Shown here piece by piece: positions 1-9,375 of a stretch of 22,582 nt of DNA. Under the pieces are notes generated by a model, which worked only from the letters and a program-made list of their open reading frames with translations, did no database searches and was not told the origin of the DNA. The stretch lies in contig JNEN01000792.1 in the NCBI GenBank assembly GCA_000697355.1, positions 1 to 22,582 on the forward strand. The letters are read 5' to 3'. Made by a program: the position numbers and the translations under genes. Every line of letters starts with the position of its first letter. The stretch's first letter is position 1. Source of the stretch: Syncephalastrum monosporum B8922 (Eukaryota; Mucoromycota; Mucoromycetes; Mucorales; Syncephalastraceae).

Positions 1-12
1 GGAAAAAAAGGG

Positions 13-44
<32 letters not shown>

Positions 45-73
45 AAAAGCATGGTGATGTGTACAACACGAAC
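1..73 (-). repeat. Poly-A run (poly-T on the coding strand) in the third Rsa4 intron, at the window edge
   Basis: A run of 31 A lies at 13-43 after a shorter A7/G3 prefix. On the coding strand of Rsa4 it falls as poly-T inside the putative third intron, which would start at 73. It may be a true intronic poly-T or a contig-end artefact; the sequence cannot decide. Confidence 0.7.
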
Positions 74-688
74 CCTTTAACGTATGTTGTGGTGTTTCCG
101 TATTAAGATCCCATATCCGTACTGTGGCATCACCGGAACCCGTCGCCAATTTGCTCCCATCGGGGCTGAACGCGCAGGACAACACAGCCTCGGTATGTCC
201 TATTTTCCAGTGGTTCCTTTCCCATTCAGTATACACAACGGAATATCCCCTATCCTCTTTTCCCTCTTTTACCTGAAAGGGTCGACGTGCACCGTGACAC
301 AGCTCGTACGCGGAAAATGGCTTGGGGTTGATAGACGATCGTAATGGTATCCTCAGTCGACTTGTCTTTACGATCGGTCCATAGATTCTTAACGATCTCT
401 GTATCGTCTACGTAGAAAGAATAAGGAAGCGGATCATCGTTCTAGACCACAATTCAAGGAGTAAGACAACATTGACAACGAAATAAGTGGGACGATCTCG
501 GGACATACCTGATTCAGCAACTGGTTAAGCAACAACTGGAGCTGTTCTGGGGTGGCATCGCCAGGCAAAGAGAGGGGCGGACCGGTGGAATCGCCATCGG
601 GTGATTTCAGCTGAGCGACGATCTTTGTGCCCTCAGGCATGAGGTCGACCGCGGCCGCTGCGAGCTTCTTGGCCTTGTAACTCGCCAT
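74..688 (-). CDS. RSA4: Ribosome assembly factor Rsa4/Notchless (NLE1), 5' part, truncated by the window
   Basis: Rsa4/Notchless is a WD40 protein that joins the pre-60S particle and is released by the Midasin (Rea1) ATPase; it acts in the nucleolus and nucleus. Three exons are readable: 688-509, 441-273 and 199-74. Introns are GT-AG (508-442 and 272-200), and a third probably starts at 73 with a GTTCGT donor. Residues 1-60 begin the NLE (ubiquitin-like) domain, including PPLSLPGDATPEQLQLLLNQ. Exon 2 finishes it with DDPLPYSFYV and the family-typical VYQPQAIFRVRAVSRCTSTL. Exon 3 begins the beta-propeller (GHTEAVLSCAFSPDGSKLAT, then DATVRIWDL and TLKG). About 158 residues are visible; the rest of the propeller lies outside the window. 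The start at 688 is the first ATG and fits the short N-terminus. It is divergent from the Ato gene, 214 bp between start codons. Identification is by recognised family motifs. Confidence 0.93.
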
Positions 689-825
689 AGCGTATCAATT
701 GAAAAGGTCACTTTTGCAAAAATTATTTCGGCGGGCGGGAAACGAGTGGCGTGCCAAATCTTTGATTTCCTTTTTAGGTCGATCTTATGCGTTTTTTCAC
801 TTTTTTGTATCGTTACTGAACTTCT

Positions 826-834
826 TATATAAAA
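826..834 (+). promoter_or_regulatory. TATA box of the Ato-family gene
   Basis: TATATAAAA lies 69 bp upstream of the ATG at 903, within the 214-bp divergent region shared with Rsa4. It is the best core-promoter match seen in the window and is oriented toward the transporter. A TATA promoter fits a strongly inducible gene, as acetate permeases usually are; that last point is inference. Confidence 0.6.
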
Positions 835-902
835 GGCATCAAATTGCCGGTTTCAGCCATCCTCACAGATCATCTCTTCTTTCTCTTTGATACTATTCAG
901 TA

Positions 903-1941
903 ATGACAGAGCCACCTAACGACTGGAGCTGGGGAGTCCAACGCATTCCACCCGATTTGGAGCGAGGCGATGGGAGCGATGGCAACCCTAATATCAGAAG
1001 CCCTGAGCCCATCCGCGTGCACAAGGATTCAGAAGGCAAACTCGCGCCACCGCGTTCCACTACACCTCCCTTCGAGCCAAGCTACTTTCAAAGGTTTACA
1101 CGTCCTGCCTCACCACTCGTTAATGGCCAGACCGACCGACGCCCGCTCACCATGGGCAATCCTGCTGTCATTGGTAAGAAGCCACTCAAGCCTACGATAA
1201 TGGATTGCTGATCACATTATGCGCAGGTCTCTGGTCTTTTGCCACCGTAACCATTCTCTTGGGCTGCTTCAACTTGTTTCTGCCGTGGAAGTCGAATCAC
1301 GTTATTTACCCGACAGCCTTGCTCTTTGGTGGCATTGCTCAGTACATAGCTGGTTTCCTCGATTTATTTTATGGTGGTACATTCTCGGGTACAATTCTGG
1401 TTTCATACGGTGCTTTTTGGGCTGGTCAAGGCATGATGATGCTTCCTACCGCCTCCGCTGTCTTGGATGATTACTCGAACGAGGCGGATGTAGCTCAAGC
1501 CAACTCGCTCTACAATTTTATATGGGCTTTTTATACTCTCATGCTTCTTGGTATCTCGTTCCGCATTACAACCGGCAACTTTATTCTTTCATGGTACGCT
1601 ACTGATGCATCACGCTCGTGTTTTTTATTTACTTACCTGTTTTTGCGTAGGTGTCTATTTTGGGTGTTTTTGACCTTATTGTTTGATGCTATTTTTTACT
1701 TGACACAGAACCAACCTCTTTTGCGAGCAAGCGGTAAGATAAATGAAAGTGAATCTGGAAGAGGACATATTCTCATATATAGCACATAGGTGTTACTGCT
1801 ATTCTAGCCGCCTTGGGAGCATACTATTCTGGCCTTGCGGCTGTGATGGAGGAGCAGAAACGCAGAATGTGGGTCGGAAAATACAGCTGGCACCGAAACA
1901 AGAAGCATCATTGGGCTTGGGGCAACAAAAGAGGAGATTAA
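903..1941 (+). CDS. Acetate/ammonium permease family membrane protein (GPR1/FUN34/YaaH; Ato/Ady2 type)
   Basis: Four exons, 903-1173, 1227-1593, 1651-1733 and 1790-1941, give a 290-residue protein; all introns (53-57 nt) are GT-AG and keep frame. Residues 1-85 are a hydrophilic, Pro-rich cytosolic tail. The family signature follows at 86-92 as NPAVIGL (classic form NPAPLGL), split by intron 1. Six membrane segments follow, with family-typical LFGGIAQYIAGFLDLFYGGT, SYGAFWAGQG and TTGNF. The family imports acetate and other short carboxylates across the plasma membrane; some fungal members are described as ammonium exporters. The C-terminus is unusual: after the last segment it is basic and His/Trp-rich (KYSWHRNKKHHWAWGNKRGD) rather than ending as yeast Ady2 does. 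Family assignment is firm; the substrate is inferred from the family. Confidence 0.92.
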
Positions 1942-2487
1942 GTAGATATATATATAAACAAACAATATTCCAGCTGCATAAAATCATATTTACACAATCA
2001 TCGTGGTGTCAAAAAGCTTTCGTTTGCGACATAATATACAGCGAGATCCGTTGTATATATAGTACGACGGCAAGCAATACACATAATATATTTGTACATC
2101 TGCATACTGCGTACATTATACTGTCAATACACAAGTAACGAAAGCACACGGTACAGCTTTGCATTAAGTGCTGTAAACCAGTTGTTATCCTTTTCGGATC
2201 CGATAAATGTTTCGCAGGACAACAGAAATAGCATGTTTTATGATGTGAAGCGACTGTATATCAACTACACATGGACATACACCGGAGATAGCTAGAAACG
2301 ATAATTTACCTACTTAGTATATGATAGATATGGATCGCCCCTTTATTTGTGTCATAACCTGTCACCGGGAAAGCACGTCCCGAAAAGTGCATAACGGCAT
2401 AAAGTTTTCCCACTTCAATGCTGACTCAGGTACGGCCTATTTCTACCTCGTCCGTCTTGCCTTTTTCCTCTGATCTCCTATGGTGGC
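1942..2487. other. Intergenic region between the Ato and Mpv17 genes
   Basis: About 550 bp with no supported gene. It holds the AT-rich Ato 3' region (a TATATATA stretch near 1946-1956) and the Mpv17 leader. The last 40 bp before 2480 are pyrimidine-rich, as before several other start codons here. The ORFs at 1743-2138 and 2092-2295 have no protein-like features. Confidence 0.6.
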
Positions 2488-2491
2488 ATGA
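2480..2491 (+). promoter_or_regulatory. Three-codon upstream ORF overlapping the Mpv17 start (ATGA overlap)
   Basis: The reading ATG GTG GCA TGA ends with a TGA whose last bases overlap the main ATG at 2488-2490. The nearest upstream ATG is therefore out of frame and stops exactly on the main start. Such an arrangement can lower translation or allow termination-reinitiation; that effect is inferred. Confidence 0.5.
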
Positions 2492-3252
2492 GCAGAATAT
2501 TACAACGCTATCAGCAACAGATTACAGAGCGCCCGATTCGCACGTATGCGATTCAGGCTGGTAAGGACGAAGGAATGCCATGCATGGAATGCCAAGACTC
2601 ATACTATGTAACCAACAGCGACCATGTTCACGATTGGCGATTGCCTGGCTCAGGACGTCATTGAGAAGCGTGAGAAGCATGACTTTACTAGGACCCTTCG
2701 TATGACAGTGTACGCTGGGCTGATCGGTGGGCCTGTCGTCGGTACCTGGCTTACGTTTATTAGTCGAGCCATCACTATTCAAAATCGCTGGAAAGGTACT
2801 GTCGCAATAGAAACAGGTGCGCTGACTGACATGCAACTGTAGCTGCTTTCGCTCGTATGGCGGTCGATACCGTTTTCTTTATTCCATCCATTCAGGCCAT
2901 TTTCATTACCGGTATCAGTCTTTTGGAGGGCCGCAACCTGCAACAGATTAAGGACAAGTTCGAAGCGGTATGCTCTCTTCTCGTAAACTATCAGCACAGT
3001 CCACTCATTCATACATACTTTATCTAGAGTTACTTCAAGGGATTAACAAATGCCTATCGCTTCTGGCCTTTTGTCAATCTCTTTGGCTTTGCCTTTGTGC
3101 CGCACACCTACCGCCCACTCCTCAATAGCAGCTGTTCCATCGCATGGAATGCCTATCTCTCCTACCTCAACCAACAAGCCATCGCGCAATCACAGCATAT
3201 CCCTACGGCTGTCAGCGTGCCCCTACCACACCCTGTTGCCGCTTCCGAGTAA
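2488..3252 (+). CDS. Mpv17/PMP22 family membrane protein (Sym1-like)
   Basis: Four exons, 2488-2560, 2619-2795, 2843-2967 and 3028-3252, give 199 residues, the usual size for the family (yeast Sym1 is about 197). Introns are 58, 47 and 60 nt, all GT-AG. Family marks are the N-terminal RPIRTYAIQAATMFTIGDCL followed by AQ, the RMAVDTVFFIP segment in the middle, and the C-terminal signature WPFVNLFGFAFVPHTYR followed by WNAYLSYLN. Four membrane segments are expected. Family members sit in the mitochondrial inner membrane (Mpv17, Sym1) or the peroxisomal membrane (Pxmp2, Woronin-body protein Wsc). This one is not clearly separable by eye, so the location is open. No C-terminal peroxisomal signal is seen. 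Confidence 0.9.
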
Positions 3253-4248
3253 TCGCTTTTGATAGACTTTTAATGATACACATCCCATGCATGCATGGAT
3301 ACTTTTGGAATCCATATGGCTCATATGTCACGAGAACCTGAACATCTGAAATAATACATGCACCCTCATCGAGCATGAACCGTGCTAACAAAAGGGTGAC
3401 GACCCGCCCAGCAGTCGAGCGGTGCTCCAGCCTGCGGGCGATAATCGGATGAGGTGAGGGTGCAAGATGGGGATGGAAGGACGGGAAAGCCCTTTCGGCG
3501 CCAGTACACTGTGCTTCATACGAGGATGCGGTTGGAAGCCGGTGCAAGGTGGAGGGTGGGCACGCGGCCCGTCGGTGGTTGGAATGACCCACTGGTCTAT
3601 CGCCATCCCAAGCTTCAGGTTAATACTTGAAGTTGCAGTTGAAGCTTCCATGGATCGACCATTGAACTATTAAGAAGTCAGGACAAAGGGATCCAGGCCA
3701 GTATTAAATTCAATTCTGAAAGCAAAGGTGTAGGTCTAGGTGCTATCCTAGAAAAGACTTTGTGAGGGCTCATGGCGGGCCCGTGCGCGGGACTTAAAAA
3801 CGAATGTCCTGGATATTCACTTTGAAAGTTAGCTATTTGCCCTTTCCTTTATGTAAGCTGGGAGGCACTGTGATTCCACTTTTTGCAATCCACTTTTCGG
3901 AACTTTATTAAACGTTTTGATTGGCCAGTAAAGCTTTCGGCGGTCCAATAGAATTTTTTGAACCGTCAGTACAAAAGTTCGTCCAGCCAATCATTATTTT
4001 GGTCAGTTAAAATACAGGTTTTATGGTCCAAATAATGCAATCCAGGATCCAGGTACAGCTGGTCCAGGAAAAGTGTAGAATAAACCGCATAGAAGTGTTT
4101 GGGTCTTTGGATGCTAAAAAATGCTTGGTCCGAGCCCCGTCCTTATGAAGCGGAAACGAAGTTGCTTTTGCTCCTATCCTTTAATTATCACTTCCAACAT
4201 GTAGACGATGTTTTTCCCACTACCATCCTTCCGGCTAATACGCCCGTG
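3253..4248. other. Gene-poor region with a GC-rich patch and an AT-rich stretch
   Basis: Nearly 1 kb with no convincing gene. The part from about 3380 to 3600 is visibly richer in G and C than its surroundings and carries overlapping short ORFs on both strands (3212-3592 and 3385-3651 minus; 3467-3673 plus). None matches a family I know. From about 3650 to 4090 the DNA is AT-rich and contains three CCAAT motifs. No terminal inverted repeats or target-site duplications were found. Confidence 0.5.
3918..3993. promoter_or_regulatory. Cluster of three CCAAT motifs
   Basis: ATTGG at 3920-3924 (CCAAT on the minus strand) and CCAAT at 3945-3949 and 3987-3991 lie within 76 bp. The outer two form an inverted repeat (TGATTGGC at 3918-3925, GCCAATCA at 3986-3993). 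CCAAT is the binding core of the fungal Hap2/3/5 (CBC) complex. The cluster lies 260-330 bp upstream of the tentative small gene starting at 4249, a plausible promoter distance. Function is inferred. Confidence 0.35.
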
Positions 4249-4862
4249 ATGAGCACGTCAGTGCGGAAGAACCCGCTGAAGAGCAAGGACAACCTCGTCG
4301 ACCAGAATAGTGAAACAGCACAGGCTGTCACTGCCAAAGACTGTCAGGGTTGAATCCGCCACTCCCAGAAGTACTTTGATAGATGCCTTGACATGGAGCG
4401 TTTTTAAATATACTATATTTTCCACGGTCATTTGTGTTTTGGTAACGAACAGAAAGTAGTCGATAGACTTGGCCTTCTCTTTTCGTACAGTATACTGATC
4501 AGAGGTCACACTTCCTTGTTGGACAAAAAAAAATAGACGCATTGAGCATGTACTCGATGCTTTTTGCTCCCGTACGTTGCATTCAACCGCGCTGCGCTCC
4601 TTTTGTTGATTTTTCCATTTATGCCTTCTCTGTTGCAATAGACCTCGCCTCAGAGTTCCACCGCCCTCACCATCTTTTCTCGCTCCAGACTCCAGTTGAC
4701 ACGGATTTGGAGCTTCTAGCCTCATCTCCCTCCTGGGCACTTTCCGCCCAACAGCAAGGAAAGGAAGAGGTCGACCGCCGGTTGGCCCAGCTGCACGCCG
4801 AGACCGTGCGTGTCGACCAATTCAGGCAAGAGCTAGACTCTTGTAATGCAATGCACACGTAG
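4249..4862 (+). CDS. Tentative small coiled-coil protein, family not recognised
   Basis: The best-supported part is the last exon, 4642-4862, preceded by a clean GTACGT...AATAG intron (4572-4641) and a short exon ending in IEHVLDAFCS. The tail reads EEVDRRLAQLHAETVRVDQF, a heptad-like coiled coil, and ends NAMHT. A frame-consistent model is 4249-4348, 4503-4571 and 4642-4862, giving 129 residues. Its first intron (4349-4502, donor GTTGAA, acceptor ATCAG) is weak and the start could differ. Residues 1-33 are Ser/Lys/Asn-rich and probably disordered. It converges with the CENP-P-like gene, about 580 bp between stops. I do not recognise the family; small kinetochore, mediator or vesicle-complex subunits often look like this, but nothing specific supports any of them. 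Confidence 0.35.
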
Positions 4863-5445
4863 GATGAGAACGTAGATGAGTATGGGTGCAAATGCTAATG
4901 TGTTGCCCGAGGTGAAGTTACGGTAACAACTGTGAAGAAGAGAAATTAAAGGAAAGATTATACTTGACAACCTATCGTGAAGTAGGCGCCGGCCGGTATA
5001 TCGTCACTCTACCAATTCAGAACCAGTGTGTGTAGGGGAAGAAGCAACCTTGGAGACTGTCTTGAAGACTTGCGCTGTAAAGCACTCCCTGAAAATAGCG
5101 TACACCATGTGATCCATAAATCAGTGTGTACTGCAAATCGCCCTCCATTAAAGTTTGGTGCAACATCATTGGAGTTGCATGATCCGCTGTCACTTTGCCG
5201 CTTCAAAATCACTATATTTGTTTAATCGCTACAGATACTAAAACCTCTCCTGAAGCAAGTGAAGGAGAGCTGAAGGAGGAGGACCAATGTGGCGCCGCTC
5301 TGCATGGTGATCGATTTAGCGAGACTATTCCTTGCGCCGTTGTTACCTGGGTGATGTAGCGTAAATTGAAGCACCCAGATCAGTATCGGTCATTGTTGTT
5401 TTATCAAAGGTAGAGTGCCGACCATGCTCGGCAGGGTACTCCTTA
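4863..5445. other. Convergent 3' intergenic region
   Basis: About 580 bp between the stops of the tentative small gene and the CENP-P-like gene. Short ORFs on both strands near 5009-5225 overlap and look random. No repeat, RNA gene or motif was seen. Confidence 0.5.
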
Positions 5446-7089
5446 TCAACCTGACGACGGTGCGCGGACGAGCAAGACAGTTTGAATCACCAGCTCGGCC
5501 GCTGTGAGGATGCCTTGGCTCTCCATGAGATTTTGAAATAACTCGGGTATATGCTGCAGATCAGGCCCGTTCCCTAGAATGCGTTCTGTAAGCACCCCTT
5601 TGCCGAATAACCATAAACCACTTACAGCCTGGCGGTGTCTTTGCTTTCATTCGTACTACCGGAATGACAAGTTCGCACGGATCTATTCCCATTTTCCGCC
5701 GGTCCACAGGGTCATCTTGCATGTCAGCTGTCCATGTGAATACAACTTCGGGGTCAGTTGTACTATAAAAATGGATTGTTTTAATTAGATATGGAATTGG
5801 AAGAAGCACGAAGCCTACCTTTGATTTTGAAACTTGAGTCCATTTTCGCCTAGATCTACTGCTGTCAGACCTTCTTTAGTGAATTTGGAACGAAGCTGAC
5901 TAAAGGTCTGCTGCCTTTCGTGGTTCAGGCGGGCGTAATGAACAATGACGCGAAAAAAATCCATGACACGGCATTCCTCCTTGATCCTAGAGAAAATTTA
6001 GGCTTTTACATCAAGATCAAGGTCATAGCTTACTGTTCCAGCAGACTCCCGAGGACAATTTGCATTTCAATGTCAACTTCCAGATTCATTCGTTTGATAA
6101 TTCGCTTGTCTACGGCCACGTCAAAGTCCACCGAAAATGCTTGACCAAAGGTTTCACCCTTGAGGCTGCAGTGGCGTACTAAAAGTTTACTATGAGTCAA
6201 AGGTTCGTCGTGTTTGTATAGTGCGGTTACCTGGCAGAGATCCCTCTTGCTTGATGATTTCGTTTTCCGTTTCGGTGAACTTGATGTGGGTAAAAGCCTC
6301 TTGCCGACGCACCTACGCAGTCCAAAGTGAGCTCAAATATTGCGTGGCACATTTATACGGGTTACCTCGCTTGTTCTCATCACGTAAGCCTTCATATCGC
6401 TACTTGGATCAAGCACAGCAGAAGAGGTCATGTCATTGGCGTATCTAGGCATAGCCGCCGACTCCAACTTCATGGTGTAGTCACTGGTGTGAAGAGGTGA
6501 GCCACAGTCCCACCTGACAAGCGCTACTTACTAGATGAAATTAAGATCAAGTTCTTCATAGACTTCCGAGTTTTCTTGTTCGCTTTTGACGAGTTGAGCA
6601 CGTTCTTCAGGAGTCAATTTGGACACTTCTGCTTCGTGGCGCCGACGCGTCTGTCGCCGTTCCATTTCTTGTTCGAGTTTAACAACGTTACTTTCGGCCG
6701 CCTCGACACGCTCCAGCAATTTATCGCGCTCGCGTTCCAAAGACGCTACCGAATCAGGCATGCCTACCACATGACCGTCCTAATGGCCGACAATGAGCAT
6801 AAGGCAGCACCCAAGTATCGTGCTCAAATACCAGATCTTGCTCGATCTCACGATCGGTCGAGTGTTTATGCGCTTCCTGAAGTCTTTGCTGAAATCGATC
6901 GTTGGTGGTCCGAAAATCGAAAGGACTCTCATCGTCTGAATCGTTGGCACCGTCGCCGGCTCCTTGTGCGTTAAAGAAGTCCATGAGGAGCAAGTATATC
7001 GGAAGACGAAACAATGTCGTCCCAAAATAGGGAAGCCAGGTAGCACGCGCCTGATTGATTCCCCGCCTGATGTGGTTGATTTCGGCCAT
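5446..7089 (-). CDS. CENP-P-like inner kinetochore protein (Ctf19/COMA-type, predicted RWD fold)
   Basis: Nine exons: 7089-7047, 6962-6832, 6779-6532, 6483-6366, 6312-6231, 6178-6034, 5986-5819, 5762-5626 and 5573-5446; 399 residues, every intron GT-AG and in frame. An acidic N-terminus is followed by a coiled coil at about 71-130 (SLERERDKLLERVEAAESNV and on). From 208 the order of motifs matches vertebrate CENP-P: RHCSLKG then a hydrophobic strand, DFFRVIV (265-271), RQQTFSQLRSKF, DPEVVFTWTADM (315-326), ELVIPVVRM, and a C-terminal amphipathic helix (IPELFQNLMESQGILTAAEL). CENP-P works with CENP-O (yeast Ctf19 with Mcm21) in the constitutive centromere network. It is longer than human CENP-P (about 290) because of the N-terminus. 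The call rests on motif order recalled from the family, not on a search; a divergent CENP-O is the main alternative. Confidence 0.62.
6963..7046 (-). other. Possible optional intron (84 nt, in frame, no stop) in the CENP-P-like gene
   Basis: Donor GTGCTA and acceptor CACAAG flank 84 nt (28 codons) that also read through without a stop. Removed, residues 14-17 join as A-R-A-G ahead of the acidic DGANDSDDES segment. Kept, the protein gains a hydrophobic stretch (WLPYFGTTLFRLPIYLLLMD). I favour splicing because a membrane-like segment is not expected in a kinetochore protein, but the donor is weak. Confidence 0.5.
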
Positions 7090-7810
7090 AACAGATGTAC
7101 GTAATTATCTTACCTTATAATGATAGTTATAGTGTAGAGTGTTGTGAATATTTGAGATGATAGGGAGGATATTTTGACTGGAAGAATATAAAGGCATGGA
7201 TGTCTTCGTGCGCGATGATCGACACCTCTCATTTTTCGCGTTTGTGTTTTTTGATTTAGGCGGACCGGTGGCCGGTACAGACTCTCAGAACCAACCCCCC
7301 TATAGATATGTGCTACGCGCCGAATGGCTGCCTCACATTCACTGGTAAGGATTCGTTGATAGTATGTCACGAAAACTAGACTTGTACCGAAAATCCAGAA
7401 GGTCAATTCAAAAAGATAGCTTCATATTATAGAATAACTAGTACGGCATTTCGTTCCGAAATCTGTTCTTTATGACTACGCTTCACTTGCTCTATATAAC
7501 TGAGCATCTGGATCCGGGGTCGTACGCGCTCACGGCACGTTAGTCACTGTCTCACCTCTGTAATAACTCGAGTTAGCGGGGTTACGGGTGTGCCGATTCT
7601 TTTATCATAAAATAAACAAGTACAGACTATATACGTGCTAAGTACAAAGACAGAGTAAGCATGGACGTCTTGCTTGGGGTATGTATATGTATAGATATGA
7701 GCTCAACTTATTTAAACAATAAGTACATGGAAGCGAGGGTATCTTCCCCCCTTTTTAAAGCACCTTCACCAGCCAGGATTTTACCACGGAATGGTGAACT
7801 GGGTCTTTCT
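7090..7810. other. Intergenic region upstream of the CENP-P-like gene and downstream of the UPF0658 gene
   Basis: About 720 bp, AT-rich at both ends. It must hold the CENP-P-like promoter and the UPF0658 3' end. The minus-strand ORF at 7110-7406 has no family features. No TATA box or repeat stands out. Confidence 0.5.
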
Positions 7811-9375
7811 TCACTCGATGGTCCACATCTCATCTTCTTTGGACCGACCGTGACCGTCGGGCTGGTTGTTTCCGGGTAGCAGGGTTTTCTGTGCAGCGCT
7901 TTGTTGCGGATAGTGAGCGCCTTCCATGTCAAACTCGTCGGAGGCTTGATCGATTGGGAGACCCACCGCTCCTGCTTTGGTCTTATCTGTGCGAGCCTGG
8001 AATACGTAAATGCCTTTCCAGAGGTTATAAAAGCACCGCACAGCCACAACCACCGTCAGCAGAACAAGCACCATCGTCACCACACTAGTAAAAATCAAGA
8101 AACGGCGCGTGAATTGATAGGGGTCAGCGCTGTCTGGTCGCGGCATAGCAATTTTGACGAGTCGATAGATCAGGTACACCTCGGCAAGAACACCGCAAAG
8201 GATAAAAGCGCCCATGAGGTGGATCTGCTCACGGTAGACAGCGAACAGTGCAGCTGTGATGCCAGCTGCGCCCAGCACAAATACTAGCACTGTCTCGGTC
8301 ACGGTTTCGTCGTACTGCAGTTTTTGAGAAGGAATGAGCTGAGCGGCGAAGGAAAAGACAAAGTAAAAGTCGAGCTTGAGCAAGGTCACGAGTGTGCTCG
8401 TCCAAATCAGGGCATTTCGTACGCTGTTCAGAAAATGTCAGAAAATAATGGGAGTAGGATATGGTTGGGGGGGGGAGGAGGAGGTGGTGGTGGAAGATAA
8501 GTCACGTACCGCATGTCAGCCGTGAAATTGCGATAGTTATCCCATGCAAATTCCTTGCGAAGGCGGAAGGCGAGGTAGGACAGGGCCAGAAAGAAGGCTG
8601 GGATCAGAGCGATGATGGCGTACTCGAGCGGGTGCATCCTGCTACGGTAAAAAACGATGGCCATTTCCTGACCCGCAGGTGTGTCCGGCCAGCGAGGGTC
8701 AACAGGATCCCAAAGCTCTTGCTTTCCACTGCATCATCATGGTCAGCTTCCTGTATCATTCTGGATTCCTAGTACGTACCAGCCGAGTTCTTCAAGGATC
8801 ATGTGCTGCTGAAGCTGAATGCCGCCGTAGCTGAGCCCAAGAAGATTTTAGTGCGTTAGCGTTATTTCTATTCTCGGAGGCGTAGCATATCACGTACACT
8901 ACAGGATTAATGTTATGTGAGTTTAAAACATGAGAGTGACAGTCGGTTCGTTCCTAAATACATACCAACAACAAGCAAACCGAAAGCGATCAAAGTACAC
9001 AATTGAGCTAGATAAGGACGTAAGCCATCGGCAAAGTGTATTGACTTGACTAATACCTGTGTTTCTGTGGTATAGTGCGTCAATGCAAAGCAGGACCTGG
9101 AAGGCTTGGGACACGATGAAAAGCGAGTGATAAATCAAATCAGATTCGCTAACGCCTAATAACAATCTTAGATGAATGGCATACACCTATGTTGACAATC
9201 CAATGATTGTACCTTCACCAGTCATATCCATATTACAGTTGGACACGAGGTTCAAGTGATTCATGACTACGAATCCCTCGAGGAAGCAGATCAGAATGCA
9301 CTCGATCGTAATGAGTACCAACGTTGCCGTCGACTCGCGCGTCTTGAACACCTTCTCTTTGATATCCCAAGACAT
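7811..9375 (-). CDS. UPF0658 family Golgi membrane protein (multispanning)
   Basis: Six exons: 9375-9213, 9155-9057, 9007-8962, 8830-8780, 8728-8510 and 8423-7811; 396 residues. Segments are strongly hydrophobic: [20 protein letters not shown] near the start, [50 protein letters not shown], and four more in the last exon ([72 protein letters not shown]). The layout, with a long loop ([12 protein letters not shown]) and the LDFYF and NLWKG motifs, fits UPF0658 proteins such as S. pombe C1952.10c, assigned to the Golgi. The molecular activity of the family is unknown to me. The cytosolic C-terminus is hydrophilic. The junction after exon 3 is the least certain: the model uses a GTATTT donor and a 131-nt intron. 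A purine-rich tract (CT-rich on the coding strand) precedes the start. Confidence 0.72.

Noticed and set aside
1743..2138. A 131-residue plus-strand ORF after the Ato gene
   Set aside because: Its start lies in the last intron and its first part is the Ato terminal exon read in another frame; the rest is AT-rich 3' sequence.
3650..4090. Possible short non-autonomous transposon
   Set aside because: Only an 8-bp inverted repeat of CCAAT boxes was found. There are no longer terminal repeats and no target-site duplication.
4258..4740. A 160-residue minus-strand ORF
   Set aside because: It lies opposite the tentative small gene, lacks any family motif and crosses the good intron at 4572-4641.
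5586..5628. A GC-AG intron (GCTGTAAG donor) in the last part of the CENP-P-like gene
   Set aside because: It keeps frame, but a canonical GTAAGT...CTAG intron of 52 nt (5625-5574) also keeps frame and needs no exception.
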